Counted from the stretch's first letter, positions 24,502 to 38,821 are shown. The stretch is 60,000 bases of DNA from Liolophura sinensis (GCF_032854445.1 NC_088300.1:64208984-64268983); one strand, 5' to 3'. Notes: a model not told the origin generated them from the sequence alone. Numbers and translations: made by a program.

Positions 24502-27500
24502 CCGCTGGTCACTCAGGTCTTTTCTTGATTCGTTTATTTGACAAAGAAAATTATGAAAGACATTTTTCGAGTTTCTGTTAGCCTTTTCTTGGTCACCGAT
24601 ATAAATGGATACGTGGGGGTGGGGATGCTCCCTGGTTCTCTCGAAATGCCACTAAAGCCAGGTTCCTTCCAACAATAAGACGTTGGTTTGTTCGAAGTGA
24701 TCGGCCCCTAACCATTGAGGTGGTATGCTCGAATTCAGTTCTCTGGTAGTGAGTCATGAGGTATACAGGGTATACCTGAGGAAGTGCGGTGGTTTACTCT
24801 GCGTACTCAGGTTTCCTATAAACCATACACCTGGTGTGCAGGGAAGACATTGTGATATGCTGTAAATGGTCACACGTAATCAGTGAAATACGGCCTCTTG
24901 TCAATTTACCTTAGTTCCGGTTTTATTCTGACAGTTCATGTACACACACTAGCACCATGACTCATGCTGAATTAGGTAAAAAAAAAACGTTATGTTAATT
25001 CCAATATATAACACCTCATTGGTCTAAAACTACTCAACTGTAATACGATCACATTTAAATTACAAAAGCATTGAAACAATATAAAGGGAACAAGCCATGG
25101 GGATGCTTCGTTCACCACCTGAAGGCATTTTAACTGGAAGTTAAATGGCATACGCAAACCGGACGCGTTTCCCACGTATTAACATAGATAAAGCACCATT
25201 TCAAACAACGCAAGGCCCGAGTTTCACAAAGATCATACAGATTACCTGCCCTTGGGGCCATGTTGGATCTCTTACGAAAGAATTCCACATTTATTATGTT
25301 CAGTGGGCCATGTAATTCATTTGTTACAGACCCAAGCTATTTCAACATTAGAATTACATAGAATCTTTGCGTCGAAAGACACATTCGTATATCACAAAGA
25401 TGGTCGTCCCATGTCAATAATCCCACGACCACACTTAATAATACTCTCATCTTCAAGCCAAGATGTGTTGCGAACAAAGGAGGCCTCAATGCTGAGGTTC
25501 GCACTGACTCAGCTGTACGATGCCAGAATGTAAACATTCAGTGTGCTGTGGTGTATTTCACTATCGCGTAAACACTGCTATTACAAAGATGGCCTGGACA
25601 AAAACATATTGTATTACGAACAGTATTTCACAACATGAACAACAGTGACTGTAAAAGCTTTTAATTCAATCGAACCTCATTGCATTCACCATTTTCACAA
25701 GGCGTAGACAAGAACGTAAATAAAGTCATAATAGTAATAAGCATATGGTACCGGTGAATAATAATAACAATAATAAACAAACAATTTGAGCATAAGCCTT
25801 AACAAACATTGTGAGACAAGAAATATGTAATAAGGGGGCAGTGCAACAAATTCACAGTTTTCACAACCAACAGTGTGTATAAATCGTTAACCAAGGAAAA
25901 CAAAACTCTTTGTATGGCAAGAAAACATATTTTACCTTGCGAACACGTACATGTGTTGTCCAGCTGCCATTTACAAAGGACACAGCCGCAGATGTTTTCA
26001 CAAAACCTAAACACATTCCAAACCTATATTTTCTTTGAATTTCAAATAAAATTGTTTAGGCCTATGTTCCATTCACAACTTACAAAGCGTGGAAAATGCA
26101 CGGCTTTATTAGATATATCAGATCAGCTGTTGGACATATTACAGATAGGTTCTAGACATGTAACAGGTTCTAGTTTATAGAAAAATTTGTTTACGCAGTA
26201 CACAATCGGGAAAAAAACAAGATGCAAATAAATCGTGCACAGCTCTACCTAATATTGTTTCCACAGAACACTGCCTTGTTTAAGTTGGGGCATTTCAGCC
26301 AATGATAGGGTATCATGCCACCTAGTCAATCCAGATCACCACACCACGTCCGGACCAGATCTGACAGAGGCCTGGGAAGAGCAGGACGCTAGATTTTGGA
26401 GAGCTTTTTTGATACACTCTTGTGAGATCGCAATGCTAGCTAGGATATTGTGACAACAGAACATATGAATACAAGGTTTCTCCATGCTCGGAGGCTCAAA
26501 TACCTTCTGATATTACATATTAGAAGATTTTCTCTCATGTCTCTGTTTTTTTCCTTTACTTTTTTTCGTAAATGATGCAGGCTTCGTTAAAACCGTATAA
26601 AGCGACATGATTTTGAAAAAAATAATGCATAACTGAATAATAAAACTTCTTCTGAAAGTGAAACACATAAGTTCGTCTCTGATAGATAAATGGCATCTTT
26701 GGAGAAATTGTGTCCACAAGTGCTTTAGAAAAAATGCGGAATACACCATCAAAGCACAACTTATACTAAATATTTTCAGTTGACCTTCTTTTCCTTATAC
26801 TTCGGGGGTGAAAATTCAGGGTTTTACGAAGTCAACATTCTCTGAAAATAATCTCAGAATGAGGTGAATCTCTCCAGCCTAAAAAGGTTAAATATAAAAA
26901 TCATCTTAACTACGACAAGCACAACTGCCACTGAATGATACATATACCTACATATACCTGTCACTTAACATCTGAAGAAGCGCTAGTACAGGCTCATTGT
27001 TATCGACTTTTTCTACTGGGAAGACCGTTCCCTTGTTTAGATGGTCTTGCCACTATATGAAAGCTGAAGTATTACCGACCTTACATTAAGGCACTATCGC
27101 TCATTTACTCAATCTAATGGAAAGATGGACCCTCACACACCGGATTGGTTGAACATACAGAAATACACCCGTCCTTACATCACACTCTAAGTGACCTTCC
27201 ATACAGGGTTGTAGAGAAATAACTGATCCTAATTAAAGAGCTCAGAGCCCGGTTGTTCAAAACTGTTTGAAGACTTAGTACCAGATTTAACTTTAAGTGT
27301 TCAACCTTGTCCTCAGCCCAAAAATAAAAGGCTAACAGTACTTTAAATATGACGTAAATCTACTACCCTTATACTTTGGACAACTGTATTAGTTGCTGGG
27401 TTTGGCTAAAATTTTGAAGTGAAAATATGACTTTCAAACAACTGGGTGCTGAAGTTGGAAACTCTGTGCATGACCTCGTGCTTTTCATAACGCTGTCCTT

Positions 27501-29040
27501 TCTTCAGGGTAAGACCAGCAGTGGTTACAGGATCATCTATATGTTCTGGTAGGCCAGATAATAAGGGTAAACTCTTTGTTCAGATAATCTGTTTGGTCTG
27601 TTCAGTTGTTATGACTTATGAGCAGTCCATAATTTCAACAACAAATACACAATTTCTTGAAAATCAATTTATAAATATAGACAAGTCATGACAATCTGAT
27701 AGAGCTGAATGTGACAACGCTGCCGGCAAGAAGAAACAAGATTGACAAACATTTCAATTATATAACTGCAAATTAACAGGAGTATATGAAAACCTAGGTT
27801 ATGTTATTCACAGTTTAAAAGTCAACAAAAAGTAATGAACAGGTAACATATCTGACCAGTTGGGCAAAATACATCATGATATACCTACCCTAATTCTTCT
27901 AATTTTCATGACACATATAAGTAGTGCCGAAAACAAAGAACTGTATTTTTCTCCCAGTTTTGAATATCTTGTTCACTAAACATTCCTGCTACAATTTCAT
28001 GTATATTAGCTACAAAGGGCAGGCCTGTTGTCCCAAAAACCTGAAGAATTAGGGTAAGCAATGGACATGCAACAGTGTTACAAAATTATCAAAATGGTGG
28101 ACGTTTGTTTTTACATGGCTTTCAACATTGTTTGTAACCTCTGACATATTAGCAGAGCTGCCTCACTGGACCATCAGGTCAAAGACATAAGAATAGACAC
28201 CTTCCCCATTTAACAGTATATGACTACCAAGGAAAACATTAGTTGGCCTACCAGTATATTGTTAAACTGAACACAAAGAGAGTACAAAAGTACTACCCAG
28301 ACTACAAATGTTAAAATACATGTATTAACCATATCCTGAGATTGTGATTTGTTATTGAATTTAAGTCTCCTGCTGAAGGTGTGAATGGTGGCCGACGTTC
28401 AGTTCTTCAAAAACTCTTAATACCAGTAGATTCCATACATTTAACACAGCATGCCATCATAACCTGGCCATGTTTGAATGGTCTGTAAATTGGGTTGTTA
28501 AGCAGCTATCTGACCCAGCTATGCTCAAGTAAGGTGGCTTCATTAGATCTGTTATTCAATTTAACATAATACAATGCAAAAGGTTACTCTGAAATGTGAT
28601 TTCATACTGATGTTAACTATGGATTACCACCCTCAAGACATCATTGCCACTTGGTCATTGGACATTAGAATGTAACACTGGAATACTTAAGCCAACTTAT
28701 TGTCAAAGACATCTTTACACATCCAATCAAATAACTTAACTCAGACAATAGACAGTACCACAGTTTTGCATGAAGTAACAAATACATGTGTATTATAAAT
28801 GTAGGTAAAACATTGGAGTTAACATCTTTTCCTGAATTGTTTTTTTTTTTTTTGGTTTTGTGTTTTGTTTTTATACATATACACTTTTTTGTTTAACAAC
28901 ATATTAAAATTTACTTAAACAAAATACTGTTTCCACAGTAATATCTGATCAGAACACAAAAACAAAGTACACTTTGGTTTACACACAACCATATCAGGTA
29001 TCACATGCAAATTGTCTAGGCCAAGTACATGTTTATAAAT
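24502..29040. other. Intergenic stretch without a supported gene
   Basis: This follows the 22251 gene and is AT-rich. The longest frames (25252-25533, 25875-26180) resemble no family, have no splice partners and show no coding bias that I can see. AATAAA-type signals occur, for example near 25718, and could end the upstream transcript. It contains one dispersed repeat (27245-27470). Confidence 0.5.
27245..27470 (+). repeat. Dispersed repeat related to 50628-50862
   Basis: The stretch from ggttgttcaaaactg through 'agatttaactttaag' and 'gggtttggctaaaatttt' aligns collinearly with 50628-50862 and, inverted, with 49630-49870. The three copies share a start near a cagag/tctgattgttcaaaac motif. 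It has no coding capacity and is probably a nonautonomous element. Confidence 0.6.
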
Positions 29041-29045
29041 ATATA

Positions 29046-29055
29046 AACATTTTAC

Positions 29056-29134
<79 letters not shown>

Positions 29135-29152
29135 ATACACAGAGTAAAATGT
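29046..29152. repeat. (AT)n(GT)n microsatellite within an inverted repeat
   Basis: A long AT run followed by GT repeats is bracketed by acattttactctgt at 29048-29061 and its complement at about 29139-29152. The arms pair perfectly and the AT core is self-complementary, so the whole segment could extrude as a cruciform. Confidence 0.8.
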
Positions 29153-29261
29153 ACCTTTGTCAGGCAAGGACAACATCAATCATCAGTGATGTGCTTGTTC
29201 TGCCATTTACGAGTCTAACTTATACACATGAATATGAATACATCCACAGTTTATGTATCCA

Positions 29262-29465
29262 TTTATTTATTCCATTGGTGTTTTACGTTGCACTTAAGAA
29301 TATTTCATTTACATGACGGCAGCCAGCATTATGGTGAGTGGAAACCATGCTAAGCCTGGGAAGAAACCCACGACCATCCTCAGGTTGCTAGCAGACCTTC
29401 CCAAGTACGATTGGAGAGAATATGCCCACAATGGCGGTGTTGTCCTTACTAACTAGTACGCTATT
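29262..29465 (-). mobile_element. SINE family 1, decayed
   Basis: The tail complement (cattggtgttttacgttgca), centre (cgaccatcctcaggttgcta) and a worn head (ccttactaactagtacgc) are all recognisable. It lies downstream of the HAD-like gene's stop and may fall in the 3' flank of that transcript. Confidence 0.75.
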
Positions 29466-30221
29466 GAAAGTTTTAATCTTTAAATTGTTTTGGGTTTAAT
29501 TATGTAAAAAAAAAAAAACAGCTACTTTTCAACATGTAGTAGAAGACACCACTTCAGTGAACATTTTAAACTTATTTTCCTACCTTGTTTTTTTTTAATA
29601 AAATTGCATAGCACTATATTAAGTCTCTAAAACCAAGAACTCCTGCCTGGTAAATTATAAACTTATGTGTAATCAAATGTTACAGTGCTAAAATAAAAAA
29701 ATTTTCAACAGAAAATCAACTAATTTAATATTTCATCCTTTTACAAATACAGCATAAAGTTAAAACAAACATTAATATAAAGGAAAAACGTAACAAAAGC
29801 AATATCTGCACAGTATATTCCAAGACCACATAAAGTTACATGTCCATGCATAAAGCAGTAAATGCTATTTCTTTTCTATTTCTAAAATGTCTAACAGCTT
29901 AAGCTTTTATTACATATGGATAAACCATTCATATGGTGTACATAAAAATGCCCAGATAAATTTTTAAAATGTTTGAAGTAAATAAATAATGATCAAAAAA
30001 ATAAAAAAGAAAGAACAAAAAAAAAACAACAGTATTTATACCTTGAACAATGACCTTAATATGGGGTAAAATGTGCGCATCTTAAGGCTGGTATCATATT
30101 CCCTGACATTCACTCCCCAATATGCCCAGTTTCTGCCTTTCAGCTTTAAATAAAACTCTTAACAAATACAAAATCTCAAAGGAAGCCTTATAACTCATTG
30201 GATTTCCATGTAAATTTACTT

Positions 30222-32065
30222 TTAACTTTCCTTGGGCTTGTCTGGTAAAGAGTTCAAAAATCTTTGCAGATCTTCTAGCGTTATATTGTCCTTGACTTCA
30301 AAAGCCCGGTGGCCAAATTTAATTGCAAGCTCAACGTTTTCCCGATCATCATCCAACAAAAGAACTTCCTGGGGATGAACAACTTTCTTCATCTTTGTAT
30401 ACAGCTCGTTGATGACATATGCAATATGATCCTCTTTTCCCATGGCCGAGAACCTGGTCTTTTCCATGAACTCGGGGGTGTTGCCACGGATTATCACTTT
30501 ACTGGTGTCACTGAAATCACAAAAAAGGCTTCACTTAATAGTCTTCAGCCTTAAGTATCAACAACCATCCTAACATGCTCCTAGTTTTCTTTCTTTACAG
30601 TAAAATATGCTGTAAAAGGTACAAAAAGCAGTATGCCATAATCTAATTCTGCTGATAGTATAGTATTACATCCATTTCAAGGCTAATATAAATGTGTTCT
30701 TATGTAGAGTAAAACAGTTTACAACTGAAGTTAAAGAAACAATAGCATGACTTTTTCAAAAAATGCCAATGTAAAGAAATAAGGGGAGACAACCAACAAA
30801 TGTTAAAATCTGAGAATTTCTGTTTGTCTACATGTCATCATCTGTAAAGTTATCCCCACTTGTTTCTTGCAATGTATCTAACAAATACATTTTCAAGTTT
30901 TGGATCTGGAATAAAATGCCATTTACTATTACTTTGGACAGGACAGTAAGAAATAACTATGAAATCTTGCTGGTTACATGGTTTCAGATTTCTTCATTTA
31001 TGTACCACTGTGGAAGGTCACGAAGAATTATCAATAAGGATGTGAGAACGGGTATATAACTTATACACAAACATACATATCTACATGCAGTTGCAACAGT
31101 ACTGAAGAGAATGGTGCACTTGGCATCATTTCCACATAATTTAATTCAACCAGGTGCAAACAAAATTCAATCTGTCTCTTGTAAAATATAACTGGTCTGT
31201 AGAATACATAACATTCTATAAAAAAAAATCTTTGATGAGCAGCTACAGATGTCAATCATGCTACCCCTTATAAAAATTCAACCACAAATAATGATACATC
31301 CACTTTCTTGCCAAAAGTCTTCAACAGTAGGTACAGTACTGCAGCTCTCCTTCTGATGCTGATATGCATTTTGACAAAGAGCTAAAGTAAGAACTAGTGA
31401 AACTTGACACGTCCTGCGACAGCAGAAATCCTATAAGGCAGTATACCGAACTTCAGTTAGAGTGGGGTGTGGGGAACCTCGTTTGCGTACCTCGTTTATG
31501 TAAACATAAGACCAATACATAAGCGATAGTGGATAAGTATACTATAAAATGCAGCGCAAGACATGACTTTATTAAAGACATGCAGCCTTCATGAAAATAT
31601 CCAGTAGGCCTGAGCTTTGTCTCTGGACTCAGAGTCAGTCTGGTTTCCTCGATCAACTGATCTGAACAGATTAATACAAGTGAAATATTCTTAACTAGGG
31701 TGTAAAGCCCCAACCAAATAAAACAAATGACCTACATATTAATGGTTACCCATGATATTCTGAATGACAGAATGACTAAATTATTACCATTTGTTTAGAG
31801 TTATCTTCAGCACTTCTTTGATCAACCAGGGTTGGGATGAATACGTTACCACAGCAACGTTCATATCACCTGACAGAGCAGCAGACAGCAGCTGCTTAAA
31901 ACATGGACGGAAAAACTCGCTCAGCTTTTTAGCACCATCTCCCCACATACCACCTGTGTGAATGGAGATCAAGGTGCTGTCAAAGTCACAGGCCAGCAGT
32001 TCAATGCCCTTTTTTCGGCACAAATGAACCAAGGAGGTAGCATCTACCAATGCTCTTGCGCTCAT
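30222..32065 (-). CDS. HAD-superfamily phosphatase-like protein, 188 aa, two exons
   Basis: Exon 1 is 32065-31788 and exon 2 is 30510-30222 on the minus strand. The 1277 bp intron has donor ATG|GTAATA and acceptor TGATTTCAG, phase 2, completing Cys93. The ATG at 32065 has a purine at -3. HAD motifs are visible: motif I DFDST with Asp27 and Asp29, motif II Thr74 in VVTYS, a likely motif III lysine near 118 (GKED), and motif IV LLLDDD at 143-148. This is a compact Rossmann-like HAD with almost no cap, so a small phosphatase or phosphotransferase acting in the cytosol is likely; the substrate is unknown. All catalytic positions appear intact. It is flanked by repeats and has no operon-like partner. 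Confidence 0.85.
31675..31730 (+). mobile_element. SINE tail fragment in the HAD gene intron
   Basis: The family-1 3' end (aagtgaaatattcttaacta, then ccaaccaaataaaacaaa) lies inside the intron of the HAD-like gene, in antisense to it. The rest of the element is missing. Confidence 0.55.
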
Positions 32066-33490
32066 CTTTGTTCGACAACAAAAGACCCCAGATGTTCAAA
32101 ATGGTTTATAAATATCAACTAAAGAAATTCATCAAGGTCATAACAGGTCAGTATACAAGTTACCACAGGCTTGAACACTTTGAGCTTTGTCCTGATCACG
32201 CTAGTAAAGTCATAAACAGGGTGAGTCAGGTCAGGAGGCGCGTACAACAACTTAGTCTTCTTCTATTTCTACAACATCCTCTTACATACAATCTTTCGCA
32301 AGATGTCTACATGGTAGAGGCCTAACAACTTTCAGACATCGTCAGAAAAATATCCCGCGCCACCGCAAAAGGGGTAGAAACAAATCTGATGTTCGCTCCA
32401 AGACTGTATCAACAGTTTTAACTCTTGCGTCATCTCACGAGTGAACGGCACTTGTAAATATTTCACCAGGATATCGGATGTTATCATGGAGAGCACTGAC
32501 AGATTGTTCCTTGAACGTTATGTTCTCTAAATCGTAATCCGTTAAAAAAAAAAAAATCAAGGGTCCTGCGCTGCGTTTCGTCTGTGGGACCGGCGTTAGT
32601 GGGGACTGTGGGCCCGACTAGGATTGTTCACCGCATACATCAACCAAGGCAAGCCAAAACAATGGGTTATTAAATATAATAATAATAACTCTTATTTGCT
32701 CACACATTTAATATTACATAAACTAGGGTTGACACAAGATAAGTACACATTTTTGATGGAAGGCTTGCAGCGATTGATGATGTCCATGAGGCTTTTCCAA
32801 GTACATGTAACTTTTCCAGAGTTGTTGTTCCTGTCACAAGTAAATATTGAGCTGAGCAATGTGTACCCGTGTAATATTTTTCACAGATGAAGGAATAAAT
32901 TGAACCAGTTCAGTTGTGAAACAAATTCATGGAAACAAAATCGTGAGACTACCTGTTCATTTGTGTAAAACGATCATTCTGGGGTTATTTTGGTTGGTGT
33001 ATGCGGCAGCTAGTCCGAGCACATAGTAGGGGCATCATCGTGCCGGCGTCAGTATTTAGTATGTTATGGACTTTCGCGGAATTGACTTGTACCTTTCCTC
33101 ATTCTCTCTTTCCCTCGATCCAATAGTGCACCTCCACACTGGGACTACTCCACGCTGGGACTGGTTATCGCCAACATCAAACCAAAGTGCCCCCAAATCG
33201 CGCTGTCATTATTTCTTTTTTATGATAAGTGTTAATATTATAAACTGTGCTATACAGTTTTTGGTGTATCTAATGCTCATTTTATGTTTTTTTTATGAAT
33301 GCTATGGATGCCTTAGCTAGGTTCTGACATATTGTATGCCATCTTGGTCTAGACTCAACTTATAGCCTTCCGCGCTGTAGCTAGCATACATGTATGTCTA
33401 TGTCACCCAACTGTATGCTGGCGGTAATAAAACTGTAACTAAACGTCAGCCCCTAAACATAAGTTAAGTTACAGGTGGACATTTTTGAGA
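32066..33490. other. HAD gene upstream region and intergenic DNA
   Basis: This presumably includes the promoter of the minus-strand HAD gene. Short frames at 32050-32325, 32624-32890 and 33066-33320 lack family resemblance or splice partners. No TATA box or repeat was identified. Confidence 0.4.
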
Positions 33491-33799
33491 GCTAAGTTTG
33501 TTGTTAACTGGGAGGAAATCTTGGAAAAAGGATACATTTATCCGTGGACTGCAAAATTATGGAAATACGCACGGTAGTATATACCTGTCCCGATGGACGA
33601 GGCGGTTTAAATGTCGTAGTCCTACCAACAAAGAATCTGCCAGGCCTAACCTAGGGGTTTTTAGAAATGGTTTTGGATAATACTTTTAATATGGTCTAAG
33701 CCTGTGGAGAGATTCATGTCAGTATCATAATTCACGCTGGGATGTTATAATATATACCGATAACGTAGGCGTTATTTCTAAATATGTGCACGGTCATTT

Positions 33800-35752
33800 G
33801 ATCCAAGCTGCACAGAAGGGAATTCCTAACTGAGTTGTATTAATCACCCTGATGACAAAGCCTGGATTACTAGCAAAATAAAAACAGAAATGAAAGAGAT
33901 AGACTGTTTAAAAGATCTCGTAAAAATCTCAGAAAGTAATGTTAAAGCATACAAAAATAAACGGAATCAAATTAGCTCACTAATAAGGGCGACAGAGCAG
34001 AATTACAACGACAGAAATACAAATGAAATAAACTCTGGTAATATGGGAAACAAGTTCTGGTGGAAGTTGTGTAAGTCCTTCCTCATACACAACAAGTTCA
34101 TCTCTACTCTCTTAGACACTCAAAACAACGGCTTCGAAAACGACGAAATTAAAAAAAACAAACCATTTTAATGAATGTTTTTCTTACATCTGCAATATGA
34201 ACAACACAAATGTTGAACCCCCGCGTCTTCCTGCTGAAAACAGCCCAAACCTGTCCACAATAAGTATCGAAGCTTCTAGTGTGCTGAACGTAGTCAATTC
34301 TTTAGACACAAATAAAACTGTAGGTTCAGAAGGAATCAGTCCCAATATCCTGTACGAAGCCACAAACCAGATCGCTCCAGTTTTAACTAGCCTTTTCAAC
34401 CTTTCGTTATAAACGAAAATTTTTCCCTTCTGCCTGGAAACATGCCAATGTCACAGCCATTTTTCAAGTCTGGAGATGCATCAATGACAAAAACTATGGA
34501 GACCAGTTTCTTTGTTCAGATGTCTGAGCAAGGTTTTTGAGCATGTGATCTTCACGCCGGTTTTTCACTGTTTACACACACTAATTATCTCATACCACCA
34601 TCTTTTTGGGGTTTTTTTTTTTTTTGCCAGATAGGTACTGTGCATATTTTTTGATATTTCGAAAGCGTTCGATAGACTTACTCGTAGGCTTACCCGCAAA
34701 ACTGCAGTTCCGGGGTATTAATGGAAAACTACTCAATCGGTTCATGAGTTATCTGGAAAATAGACAACAATGAGTCGTAACTCACGGACAACAGCCTGAC
34801 CTACTCAAGGTGTTGCCGGGGTTCCACGGAGCTCCGTTTTGAGACCCTCCTCTTTCTGGTACACGATCTGCCAAGCTTTACTAACGGTGTTAGATTATTT
34901 ACAGACGACACGTGTTTTTATGTAATCTCAGAAAACATTCTTTGAGACATTGTGACGCAGTCAATATTATCTGACTTATACTCAACAGAACAATTGGCCC
35001 ATCCCTGGCTTGTAAACTTTAATTTGTAAAAAACAAAATCATTACTGTGTTCACGGCGTAAAGACAACTTTCCCAACTGAGACTATCCTTCTCGGGAAAT
35101 TATATTGAACCTTGTAGTACACATCAACATCTAGGTGTAATCTTAAATACACAAGCGAATCGGAACACTCACATAGATACTTTAAGTTATCAATGTGTCG
35201 CGGTCTGATATATCGTCTTAGCCGCGCAAAATCTTGGAAAACATGCATACAAATTTCATCTGCCCAAGTTTAGAATTCCCAGACGTGGTCCGGGACAGTC
35301 TCCACCAACATTAAGTTGCTGCTATCGGATCTTTGCAAAAGGACTTACTCAGAACAGACTGCAACCAGATTGCTTTATGAAGAGTCCAGTTTTCTCAAAC
35401 TAAGACAACGTCGTCGAATACACTGTCTGTTTTTCTTTCATAAAATTATCCACGATCAGTCAAATTCTTCTCTTCACCAGATCCTGTCCCAGACAGCCTC
35501 CTCGAGAAATCCGTACACCCTCCGTTCAGGTAATCCCCTAACTTCTTATACGTGTGCAAAACCGCAGCTTTCAGCAAATCATTCTTGCTCTCAACTACCA
35601 GAGACTGGAATACCTTACACGAATCGATCAAACAGATAACTGATCAGACTGAATTAAAAAAGTCAGACTCCGAACCTGGCATTATACAGGCAATAGACTT
35701 TTTAGTAGGCCTACATGTTTGTGTGGCTGACGAAATGGTTGCAGTAGCCTAA
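33800..35752 (+). mobile_element. Decayed CR1/Jockey-like non-LTR retrotransposon
   Basis: Pieces of a reverse-transcriptase polyprotein appear in order but in shifting frames. They are a linker (about 33850-33930, DDKAWIT motif), the RT entry (34197-34412, near GSEGISPNILYEATNQIAP), a palm-like segment (about 34655-34760, FDISKAFDRLT motif), a downstream HLGVIL motif (about 35120), and a C-terminal end (35316-35700) with a YTLRSGN motif and the typical TTRDWNTLHESI. Many stops and frameshifts show it is dead. No endonuclease domain or poly(A) tail was defined. CR1 versus Jockey assignment is from memory of these motifs. Confidence 0.75.
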
Positions 35753-35759
35753 ATGATGA

Positions 35760-38700
35760 TTTGTTGAACAAATTTGTCTCTGATTCTCCTCGATGTAGCT
35801 GTGGCGCCATATACTCTCCGGCAGAGCAACAACCATATTGGCGCGGACTCGGCGACCATCAACAAAGTGATTTAAAAATTACATGTACTTATAATTAAAT
35901 GTGACAAAAATTTGGGCTTAGGGTAATTGCATAAGATACTTGTTGTCATTTGTACCATGAATATGTATACAGTATAAGCCTTCGACTTAACGTGTACTTG
36001 TTAAACGCAATAAATGATGTTCAACAAAAAAAATACTTATTTTTGTTCGTAAATTACTATTTTTCCCCTGTTCACCACATTATTATGCGTTACTATTATC
36101 CCTACTATAGAACCCAGTGTGTGAGACAGTACTTAGGCCTATACTCATCCATACAGCGCTTAAATACATACCAGATTTACACACCACATGCTGTAACACA
36201 GACATAGAGACCTATATTAAAAATTCTTTCTCTGCTGTTTCAGCTAGTATTGTTATAGGCCTAAATGTAGATGATAAATCAATTTGCCCAATAGCTGTAT
36301 ATGTAACATATACACTACGTACTGTTTTCGACCGTGGCTGTTTCATATTAAAACGACCGTTTTAATATGAAGTTGTGCACACAAAGGTGATATTTCGCGG
36401 ATTTTTGATTGGTGTAAGCGACGACCAGTCCCAGGTTGAAACTCCATGAGTCTCCACAGTGAAGTCCCAGTTACGTGCTGCATCGATTGGTACTATATAT
36501 ATATTTGCGTTTCGTCAATGTTTTTTTTTCAATTGAGATGTATCTGAAAAATACGATCTTTTCATGATGTCTTTTTTGTAAATATTTAAGTAATTAAATA
36601 GAGGTTATATTTATTTAAAAACCATTTTTAAACACTCACGCAAGTATGTTTTAGACCCTGATGAGAATATAACTTAATCTCGACATCTGTAAATAATTTG
36701 CTTTATGTGAACTTTGTCGATTAATTAGGTATTTTTGAAATATATGCTTTGCGTATTTCTTAGCGATACCATTTGATAAATTTTAAAATGTTGTTTGAAA
36801 TATATTGTTTATTTCCTAGTACCGGTAGTTTTTTTTAAAACATTTGCATTCATTATAAGATATACTAAAAAAACCCACATATGCTTTTAATTACCTTCGA
36901 TTAAATAAAATCCATGCATGTACTTGTATGGTAGTATAACGCATAATACTCAGTATACTTATTTATCAGCTACTGTGGTACAGGTAGTTTATAATTATTT
37001 AGATTATGGTACAAGATTATCTTCATAACATTTTTAGTATGCCTTTAGTGTTAAGGAACGGCATGCATTAATTATCCAAGAAATTAGGTTCTTGAAATTT
37101 TTATCTTTTCCAAAGATAAAGAAATGATCTTAATGGCCTTAATCAAAATTCATCCTCAGATTCGTTTAGACATGTCAGTCAGATGGAAATGTCACTGCAT
37201 GTGTGTGTGTGTAAGGGTGGGGTGAGGTGGGTTGGGGTGGGGTTGGGGGGCATATGGGTACTTGTGCAGCAAGTAATGGAAAGCAGAGATCGGATGAGCC
37301 ACGTTACTGTTGGAGTGAGCATCTGTACAGCTTTTCGACATAGAGTCTAGACGTAGGGGGGTGGGAAGGGACATATTGGATACCTTTGTAGCAAATATTG
37401 AAAAAACTGAGCTACTTTACTGTCAGAGAGAAAATCTCCTTCCCCGATCATGCAACATCTACGTAGCTTTTCGACATAGAGCCTTCATGTACAGGTATGT
37501 CAGAATTAAGGAGGTATAAAGTTAAAGAAGAAGAAAACATAAAGATGAAGCCAAAGTCAGCTGAAAGAGCGTCAAAACTTATTTACAAATATAGTCTAAC
37601 ATTTTTTTGATGTTTTGCTCAGAAGAAAAGGTTATTTGAAAATATTTTTGTATGATGGGTATTTGGGCCCACCCTTTGGTTCTTATCGTCGTTGCATAAT
37701 AATGTTCTAAATAAGGATGTGGTGCATGGCTAATACATTTATTTGAATGTAAATTTTATGTTTATATCTTAACATGTGCATTTTATCTGAATTATGATAA
37801 TATTTATTAATATATAAAAATACAAATATGATCAAAATCCAGGCTGAACACATTTGTTAGCTGAAAAAAATCAAAATCTAGTATATCAATTAAATATGAA
37901 ACACACATCTGAACTTATATGTAATGTTTATGTTTTCTCTAACTTTAACTTCCTGAATTAAGTGATATGCCACCTGGTACGCCTATATATGCATAACGAA
38001 TGTCTTCAAGAAGAACATTTATATCACATAATACTAAGACATGCTTAAATTACTTATGGATTAACAATTTCTGCCTTTATTCGATGTGAGCTAAGCGATA
38101 CCAAAAACAAATATACACTTTTTCCCGCGCAGTGGCAACTCTGGTCCTAGCTGGGCCATAGCTGGTGGTTGTATGTTCTCTTGTGCAATTCTGAGTAGAT
38201 GGACACTACCTGATCAGTTTGTCCACAAATCGTCATCACCAAGGCAGGTATGAACAGTACACTGCATAGTTTTGGCCCGAATTACTTTAATTACCAATTT
38301 ACTCAAAATGTATGCTTAAGGTTTTCGTTTTAATAACGTGATCAACACTCAACTTCTAAATCACGATGTATCAATCAAAAAATAAAAATAAGTTCATATC
38401 TGGCTATTAATTGTAAGTTTTATTTTTATATTTAGCGTGACAATCATATAGCTTGGAGAGATTGGAGCGTAAACAGATTACGGCTAATTGGTGATTGGTG
38501 GATTAATTAGTTGAAGGAATGAATAAGCCGATTCAGCAAAGGTGGCAAAGCAAGTGAACAGGGGAAAATGGTCCGTTATATATTAACATTTTGCATAAGA
38601 CTGAAATGTAGAGAGATTATTTATTCAGTGAATGATATAACTATCCACACTTTCTATGCCCTGGGCTAGATATCTATAGCCTTTATAGTCTGATTGACCA

Positions 38701-38820
38701 TTGGTAAATTGTATGTTGGTTGGTTCTCATCAGATCTTCCGGATGTCATTATAAATTACTATTGAGAAAGATACGAGTCTCAACCAATGAGAATTCTGAG
38801 CGAGTCTGGTCACGCACCCC
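35760..38820. other. AT-rich intergenic region
   Basis: No gene is supported here; frames at 35950-36207 and 36117-36365 are short and unremarkable. The region includes a G-rich stretch (37215-37250). The last few hundred bases should hold the promoter of the SR protein gene. Confidence 0.5.
37215..37250 (+). repeat. G-run cluster (G-quadruplex potential)
   Basis: Just after a (GT)n run, seven closely spaced G runs of 2-6 bases separated by 1-3 bases meet the usual pattern for an intramolecular G-quadruplex. It is about 1.6 kb upstream of the SR gene's presumed first exon. Confidence 0.55.
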
Positions 38821-38821
38821 T

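Noticed and set aside
25252-25533. 93-codon plus-strand ORF
   Set aside because: No recognised motif or splice partner; a minus-strand ORF of similar quality overlaps it.
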